Assembly: GCA_046346665.1 (NCBI GenBank)
Contig: JAXMHQ010000027.1
Coordinates: forward strand, 1-64,000
Reading direction: 5' to 3'
DNA length: 64,000 bases
Source: JAXMHQ01 sp046346665
GTDB taxonomy: Bacteria > Verrucomicrobiota > Verrucomicrobiia > Limisphaerales > JAXMHQ01
This document shows positions 59,418 through 64,000 of the stretch, piece after piece; position 1 is the first letter of the stretch, and each line of letters opens with the position of its first letter. Under the pieces are notes generated by a model that worked only from the letters and a program-made list of their open reading frames with translations, was not told the DNA's origin and did no database searches. Made by a program: the position numbers and the translations under genes.

Positions 59418-61004
59418 ATGAGCACTCCGAAACGCACCTCCATCCAGCGCAGTTTCCGCATCATCCAGGGCGTGGTGGCCCTGCTCCTGGTGTTCCTCGT
59501 CGTCCAGGCCGTCGTGCTCTGGCGCGTCTGCTCCGAAGGCACGCGGGCCACCCGCGGGCTGGAAGCCGAAGGCCTGCCCAGCCTTCGTTACCTCGCCTCC
59601 CTCCAGGAAAACCTCGCCGTCTATCGCCTGCACGCCTACGAAATCATGTTCGCACAGGACCAGGATCGCCCCGCCCGCATGGCCGAGGCCGACGCGGTTC
59701 ACCGCAAAAACCTCGAACTCCTCCAAAGCCTCGAAGCCCTGTTCCCCGCGGGCGAAGGACATGAACGCCTCCAGCAGCTCCGGGCCAGCCTCGAGGATTA
59801 TGTCCAGGCCATGGGCCGTGTGCGCGGACAGATCGACAAGGATTTCGCCGGCGCCATGAAGCTGCTCGACCAGGACATCCCGCCGCGGGTCAAACGACTG
59901 AACGACACGGCCGAAACGGTCAAGGTCTATTGCTCCGACGCCGCCAACCAGCGCGCTTCCCTCACCGTCACCGGATTCGATCGCGTCCGGCAATCCGTCT
60001 GGGGCCTCGGCTCCGCCAGCATCGGTTTCGCGCTGCTCGCCGCCTTCCTCGTCAGCCTCAATTCCTCCCGCGTCCGCCGCGCATTGTCCGACCTCGTCGC
60101 GGTTCTCAACCAGGGATCCGAACGCCTCATCGGCTCCGCCAACATCGTCGCTTCCGCCAGCCGCTCCCTCGCCGAAGGCGCCAGCACCCAGGCCGCCTCC
60201 ATCCAGGAAACCGGCGCGTCCCTCGAAGAGATGTCGAACATGACGCGCCGCAACACCGAGAATTCCGGCAAGGCAAACGAACTCGCACGCCAGGCCCGCG
60301 AATCCGCCGACAAAGGCGTCTCCGACATGCAATCCATGTCCGCCGCCATGGAAACCATCAAACGCTCCAGCGACGACATCGCCAAAATCATCAAAACCAT
60401 CGACGAAATCGCCTTTCAAACCAATATCCTCGCCCTCAACGCCGCCGTCGAAGCCGCCCGCGCCGGCGAAGCCGGCATGGGCTTCGCCGTCGTCGCCGAC
60501 GAGGTCCGCAGCCTCGCCCAGCGCTCCGCCCAGGCCGCCCGCGAAACCGCCGCCAAAATCGAAGGCGCCATCGCCAACACCGCCCAGGGCGTCCAGATCA
60601 ATTCCAAGGTCGCCGAAGCGTTAAATGAAATCGTCAACCGCACCCGGCAGGTCGACGAGCTCGCCGCCGAAGTCGCCAACGCTTCCCGCGAACAAACCCA
60701 GGGGATCACGCAAATCAACTCCGCCGTGGGCCAGATGGATCGCGTCACGCAAACCAACGCCGCCAGCGCCGAGGAGAGCGCCTCCGCGGCCCAGGACCTC
60801 AACGCGCAAGCCGAGGAAATGCGGCGCGCCGTCACCGAGCTGCTCCAACTGGTCGGCGGCTCCGGATCCCAGGCGCCCGCTCCGGCAACCATCAAAAAGG
60901 CTGCAGCTCCAACGCCCGCACCCCGCGCCCCAAAACCCGCCCCGCGCAGCGTCAAAGCCCGCGCCGCCGAAATCCCGCTCGAAGAAGGGTTCAAGGATTT
61001 TTGA
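59418..61004 (+). CDS. Methyl-accepting chemotaxis protein with helical sensor domain
   Basis: The 528-residue protein has TM1 at about residues 14-36, a ~155-residue helical periplasmic domain of the 4HB type, TM2 at about 195-215 and the signalling hairpin with its tip near 328. It ends EIPLEEGFKDF. Bases 60327-60593 are nearly identical to 56464-56730 in the hemerythrin MCP, so the two signalling domains were copied or converted recently. It follows the PstS-like gene after 33 bases, which hints that it may read out that protein. Confidence 0.9.
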   Translation: MSTPKRTSIQRSFRIIQGVVALLLVFLVVQAVVLWRVCSEGTRATRGLEAEGLPSLRYLASLQENLAVYRLHAYEIMFAQDQDRPARMAEADAVHRKNLELLQSLEALFPAGEGHERLQQLRASLEDYVQAMGRVRGQIDKDFAGAMKLLDQDIPPRVKRLNDTAETVKVYCSDAANQRASLTVTGFDRVRQSVWGLGSASIGFALLAAFLVSLNSSRVRRALSDLVAVLNQGSERLIGSANIVASASRSLAEGASTQAASIQETGASLEEMSNMTRRNTENSGKANELARQARESADKGVSDMQSMSAAMETIKRSSDDIAKIIKTIDEIAFQTNILALNAAVEAARAGEAGMGFAVVADEVRSLAQRSAQAARETAAKIEGAIANTAQGVQINSKVAEALNEIVNRTRQVDELAAEVANASREQTQGITQINSAVGQMDRVTQTNAASAEESASAAQDLNAQAEEMRRAVTELLQLVGGSGSQAPAPATIKKAAAPTPAPRAPKPAPRSVKARAAEIPLEEGFKDF

Positions 61005-61112
61005 GTCCCCGCTTTTGACCCCGGCTCGCGCCGATTGGCGCAGGTCTTCCGTGAAATCTGCAATCTGCCGGCGCCTTTTCAGAGGCTTGCCGGTTATGGT
61101 AGCGTGTCGCCC

Positions 61113-61529
61113 ATGAGCACGTTTCCCGTCAGCCCTGAAAAGGAAACCCAGTTGGAACAGCGCATGGCGGCGCTGGGCGTCCGGGAATCCGACCTCGAGG
61201 AATCCTTCGTCCGGTCCGGCGGCCACGGCGGCCAGAACGTGAACAAGACCTCCACCTGCGTCATGCTGTTGCATCGCCCCACCGGCATCCAGGTCAAATG
61301 CCAGGAAACCCGCCAGCAGGGACTCAACCGGTTCATCGCCCGGCGACTGTTGCTGGACAAAATCGAGGCGCAACGCCTCGGCCGGCTCGCCGCGCGCCAG
61401 CAGGAACAGGAACGCATCCGCCGCCAGAAACGCCGCCGCTCGCGCCGCTCCAAACAACGCATGCTCGCCGACAAATCCCATCAGTCGGCGAAAAAACAAT
61501 TCCGCCGGGCCGGTGGCGGGGAGGATTAG
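61113..61529 (+). CDS. GGQ-domain peptide release factor-like protein
   Basis: The 138-residue protein consists of a single RF-1-type domain with the catalytic GGQ in VRSGGHGGQNVNKTSTCVML and a basic helical tail (RRQKRRRSRRSKQRML). It lacks the codon-recognition domain of RF1/RF2. That layout is like ArfB/YaeJ or the short PrfH-like proteins, which free peptidyl-tRNA on stalled ribosomes. Start ATG 61113 was chosen because the GGQ lies about 40 residues from it, as usual. An upstream ATG at 61035 adds unrelated residues. Confidence 0.82.
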   Translation: MSTFPVSPEKETQLEQRMAALGVRESDLEESFVRSGGHGGQNVNKTSTCVMLLHRPTGIQVKCQETRQQGLNRFIARRLLLDKIEAQRLGRLAARQQEQERIRRQKRRRSRRSKQRMLADKSHQSAKKQFRRAGGGED

Positions 61530-61540
61530 AAGCCTGATAC

Positions 61541-61616
61541 GTAGGAGACGAGGTAACGAGTCTCACAACATCGCCGCTCCTGCGGTTTGTCAGAGACTTC
61601 TCACCTCGTCTCCTAC
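61541..61616. repeat. Imperfect 24-bp inverted repeat after the GGQ gene
   Basis: The arms GTAGGAGACGAGGTAACGAG (61541-) and its near complement (61593-61616) differ at only a few positions, with a 28-base loop. It follows the stop of the GGQ gene and could end its transcript, although it lacks a T-tract. It resembles the other AGGNGACGAG-type hairpin at 13697-13768. Confidence 0.55.
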
Positions 61617-61721
61617 TGAACTCATTGGAACCGTTTGGCAGGTTAAAAACCCATTGGCAGCCGCGGTCCCGGCGATTATCGTCTTACGATTGCAGGAATT
61701 GAACCAACGAACTGGACATCC

Positions 61722-62471
61722 ATGAAAGTGATCATTTTGGCCGCCGGCTACGCCACGCGGCTCTACCCGCTGACGCTCACCCAACCCAAGCCGCTGCTCC
61801 CCGTCGCCGGCCAGCCCATGGTCGAATACGTGCTCGACAACCTGTCGCCCATCGGCGGCATCGACCGCATCTACGTCGTCACCAACGCGAAATTCGCCGG
61901 ACATTTTCAAACCTGGGCGGACAACTACCGCTCCACCAAAGCCAAGTTGAACTTCACCATCGTGAATGACGGCTCGACCGACGACACGAACAAACTCGGC
62001 GCCATCGGCGACATCCACCACGTGCTCACGACGCAGAAGGTGGACGACGATGTCATCGTGGTGGCGGGCGACAATTTGTTCAGCAAGAAGCTCGACGGTT
62101 TCGGCGCGTTCTGCCGGGAGAAAAACGCCCCCGTGCTCGCGCTCTACGACGTCGGCAACCTGGAGGAGATCAAGAAGTACAATTCCATCTCCACCGACGC
62201 GGCCGGCCGGATCACGTTCTTCGAGGAGAAACCCAAAAATCCCACCAGCACCCTCACCGGCATCGCGCTGTATTACTATCCGAAATCCTGCCTCCCGCTC
62301 ATCCACCAGTACATCGCCGAAAAGAACAACCCCGACCAGCCCGGACGCCTTGTGCAATGGCTCTACCCGCGCACCCCGTTCTATACCTGGAAAGTCCCGG
62401 GAATCTGGTACGACATCGGCAGCAAGGAAACGCTGGAGGAAGCGAACAGGATATTTGCCAAGGGCAAATAG
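61722..62471 (+). CDS. Sugar-phosphate nucleotidyltransferase
   Basis: The 249-residue protein begins with the nucleotide-binding signature MKVIILAAGYATRLYPLTLT and QPKPLLPVAGQPM. It has VVAGDNLF for the metal site and FFEEKPKNP. This is the RmlA/GalU-like family that activates a sugar-1-phosphate to an NDP-sugar. The length is shorter than RmlA (~290) and fits the single-domain glucose-1-phosphate thymidylyltransferase-like group. No other dTDP-sugar genes lie next to it. The exact sugar is unknown. Confidence 0.87.
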   Translation: MKVIILAAGYATRLYPLTLTQPKPLLPVAGQPMVEYVLDNLSPIGGIDRIYVVTNAKFAGHFQTWADNYRSTKAKLNFTIVNDGSTDDTNKLGAIGDIHHVLTTQKVDDDVIVVAGDNLFSKKLDGFGAFCREKNAPVLALYDVGNLEEIKKYNSISTDAAGRITFFEEKPKNPTSTLTGIALYYYPKSCLPLIHQYIAEKNNPDQPGRLVQWLYPRTPFYTWKVPGIWYDIGSKETLEEANRIFAKGK

Positions 62472-62560
62472 TTGAATGGTTCAACGGTTGAATAGTTGAA
62501 TGGTCGACGCGTTCCGGCCGGTTCAACCGTTTAACCTTTTTAACTATTCAACCGGCCCTA
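62472..62560. repeat. GTTGAATAGTT inverted repeat
   Basis: GGTTGAATAGTT (62486-62497) is exactly complementary to AACTATTCAACC (62542-62553), and GTTGAA occurs in several further copies. It sits between convergent genes and overlaps the last bases of the dciA gene. Similar TTTAACTTTTCAACCTTTTAACC words lie at 63028-63058. Confidence 0.6.
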
Positions 62561-62958
62561 AAGGAAATCCGCACGATCAAATCGCGCCCGAAACTGTGCT
62601 GCAGCCGGGCCAGGATTTCCTTGCGGCGATAACGCACAATTTCCGCCAGCCAGACGCTGCTGTCCACCTCCACAAACAGCGTGCCTTTGTGAATCCCCAC
62701 CGGCTGGGCGTGCGCCACCACATCGGGATCGAGCAGGTGGTTCCACACTTTCACAATCTCCGCCTCCGACTGCCGCCGGTCCATCCGGACATCGCCCAGC
62801 ACGCGTTTGAGCGTGTCCCCGGCCGATTTGGCGCTGGAACGGCGGGCGATTTCGAGCGGCGCAAGGTGGGCGCCCCGCCAGGCCGCCAAAACGCGGTCAC
62901 GCGCCGACCGCCGGGGCGGACCGAGCGGTGGAATATGTCTGGGCGGGAACGGCGGCAT
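62548..62958 (-). CDS. dciA: DciA-family (DUF721) replicative helicase-loading protein
   Basis: The 136-residue protein has a basic proline-rich N-terminus and a C-terminal DUF721 domain (AEIVKVWNHLLDPDVVAHAQ, then GTLFVEVDSSVWLAEIVRYR), where the W-containing strand is typical. DciA helps load DnaB helicase at the origin in bacteria lacking DnaC. No dnaA or gyrB gene lies close by. Identification rests on the C-terminal half, because the N-terminal part is variable in the family. Confidence 0.78.
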   Translation of the reverse strand: MPPFPPRHIPPLGPPRRSARDRVLAAWRGAHLAPLEIARRSSAKSAGDTLKRVLGDVRMDRRQSEAEIVKVWNHLLDPDVVAHAQPVGIHKGTLFVEVDSSVWLAEIVRYRRKEILARLQHSFGRDLIVRISFRAG

Positions 62959-63061
62959 CGGTGTTCAGAAGTTGAACCGTCAAAAAAGTTAAAGGGTTAA
63001 ATCGCGACGGTCGCGGGCACTGGAACGCTTTAACTTTTCAACCTTTTAACCATTTAACGAG

Positions 63062-64000
63062 CTAGCCTTCCACCACCGCGGCCGGCTTGACCTCCGGATG
63101 TTCGTCCAGGACCAGCACGCCGTGAGGGGGCAAATCGTAGTTGCCCGAGAAAGTGGCGCCGGTCAGGAAATCGTGCATCGGCTTGTAAAACTGGATCCGC
63201 ACCGGCGAATTCTGGTGGTTTAAAAGGAAATACACCCGGGTGCCTTCCTTCTCGCGCATGCTCACCTGGACCGTGTCCGGCACTTTCAGCAGCGGATGCA
63301 GGTTGCACACCTGCCGCAGCCAGCCCACCAGGTCGAAATAGAAATGCTGGTGGCTTTGCGTCCCGATGTAGATCGCCTTGCCCAGCCCGAACGTGTTCAT
63401 CGTCATCGCCGGCCGCCCCGAATAAAAATCCTTCGCGTAGGTCGCCAGCACCTGGCACTCCTTCGGCTCGATGATGTCGCACCAGATCCGGGCCGGATGC
63501 AAATGGCTCGTCGGAAACGCGCCCTTGAATGTGATGTGATTCTCCTCGCCCGGAGGCAAAGGATCGAATTCCAGCACTTCCATCCCGAACAGGTCCGTCA
63601 GGTCGTGCGGAAAACCGTTCACCGGCGCCAGGTTGTGCTCGTCCACCAGCCCCGTGTTGAACGTCCCCACCAGCGTCCCGCCGTTCTGCACATACAACTT
63701 CAACAAATCCGCCTCGGTGCCGGACAACAAATGCAGCGACGGCGCGAACACCAGTTTGTACTTCGACAAATCCTCGTCCGGCCGCGCGAAATCGACCGAA
63801 ATGTTCCGGTCATGCAGCGCCGTGTAGAACATCTGGATGTGTTCGCGCAGGTTGAAATGCTTGTTCGGCTGCATCGGCTGCTGCAACGCCCAGTCGTTGT
63901 CATGCGTATACAGAATGCACGCCTCGGCCACCACCTTCGTGTCCTTCAACGCGGGCGCCAGCAGCTTGATTTCCTCGCCGATCTGGCTGATTTCCTTGAA
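63062..64000 (-). CDS. C-terminal part of a GH42 beta-galactosidase (5' end beyond window)
   Basis: The frame is open from the window edge at 64000 (FKEISQIGEEIKLLAPALKD) to the stop at 63062, giving the last 312 residues. It contains the glutamine-amidotransferase-like trimerisation domain of GH42 (VAEACILYTHDNDWALQQPM, NGGTLVGTFNTGLVDEHN) and the C-terminal beta domain. The catalytic barrel is outside the window. A TTG at 63949 is a false start. GH42 enzymes hydrolyse beta-galactosides, fitting the other sugar-active genes. Confidence 0.85.
   Translation of the reverse strand, partial: FKEISQIGEEIKLLAPALKDTKVVAEACILYTHDNDWALQQPMQPNKHFNLREHIQMFYTALHDRNISVDFARPDEDLSKYKLVFAPSLHLLSGTEADLLKLYVQNGGTLVGTFNTGLVDEHNLAPVNGFPHDLTDLFGMEVLEFDPLPPGEENHITFKGAFPTSHLHPARIWCDIIEPKECQVLATYAKDFYSGRPAMTMNTFGLGKAIYIGTQSHQHFYFDLVGWLRQVCNLHPLLKVPDTVQVSMREKEGTRVYFLLNHQNSPVRIQFYKPMHDFLTGATFSGNYDLPPHGVLVLDEHPEVKPAAVVEG

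Noticed and set aside
1..64000. CRISPR array, integrase or transposase genes
   Set aside because: No regularly spaced identical repeats with unique spacers are seen, and none of the proteins in the window looks like an integrase or transposase. The repeated sequences found are inverted or dispersed elements.

Overview
The window is a high-GC bacterial chromosome segment. The gene content points to Verrucomicrobiota, probably a motile, polysaccharide-degrading member. It combines GH51, GH172, GH42 and PL4 sugar-active enzymes, tandem amidohydrolases, many methyl-accepting chemotaxis proteins (MCPs), a BlaI/M56 pair fused to a thioredoxin domain, and many dispersed inverted-repeat elements built on short motifs such as CACGGAT. 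The phylum call is inference from gene content, since no rRNA gene is present.

Layout. 0-5.4 kb: end of an unknown gene, a lipoprotein, a two-TM potassium channel, a PL4-type rhamnogalacturonan lyase and a GH51 arabinofuranosidase. 5.5-13.7 kb: tRNA-His, a cyclic-nucleotide-domain histidine kinase, mutL, trigger factor, bioD, a papain-like peptidase, a small membrane protein and a frameshifted thiD. 13.8-20.5 kb: a GH172 protein and an overlapping operon of two amidohydrolases plus a zinc-ribbon protein. 20.9-29.3 kb: a translationally coupled carotenoid operon (two CrtI-type desaturases/oxidases, aldehyde dehydrogenase, acyltransferase, glycosyltransferase, small secreted protein), divergent from a CarH/LitR-type B12 photoreceptor-repressor. 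Its probable operators, 11-bp direct repeats, overlap a good sigma70 promoter. 29.5-35.4 kb: BlaI-like repressor and a 1,811-residue M56 peptidase/carboxypeptidase-repeat/thioredoxin fusion. 35.9-39.7 kb: glycosyltransferase, a DegT aminotransferase interrupted by an in-frame TAG, a NeuD-like acyltransferase and a BKACE-family enzyme. 39.7-46.9 kb: a one-directional block of membrane and stress genes (BacNav-type channel, CorC/HlyC, TerC, PGPGW, cardiolipin synthase, HPF-like protein, zinc peptidase) bounded by a truncated and an intact tRNA-Gly copy. 47-61 kb: a chemotaxis island with cheW, five MCPs (one with a c-type haem motif, one with a hemerythrin domain), two porins, a PstS-like protein and a Cache-like secreted protein. 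It has two sigma28-like promoters with exact 11-bp spacers. 61-64 kb: a GGQ release-factor-like protein, a nucleotidyltransferase, DciA and the C-terminal part of a GH42 beta-galactosidase.

How the parts fit: CarH plausibly switches pigment synthesis on in light. The chemotaxis block looks like flagellar-regulon genes for oxygen, redox and anion sensing. Several otherwise well conserved genes (thiD, the haem MCP, the OprP-like porin, the DegT aminotransferase) carry frameshifts or a stop. At the three porin sites one missing base explains the break, so assembly or sequencing indels are a serious alternative to real pseudogenes.
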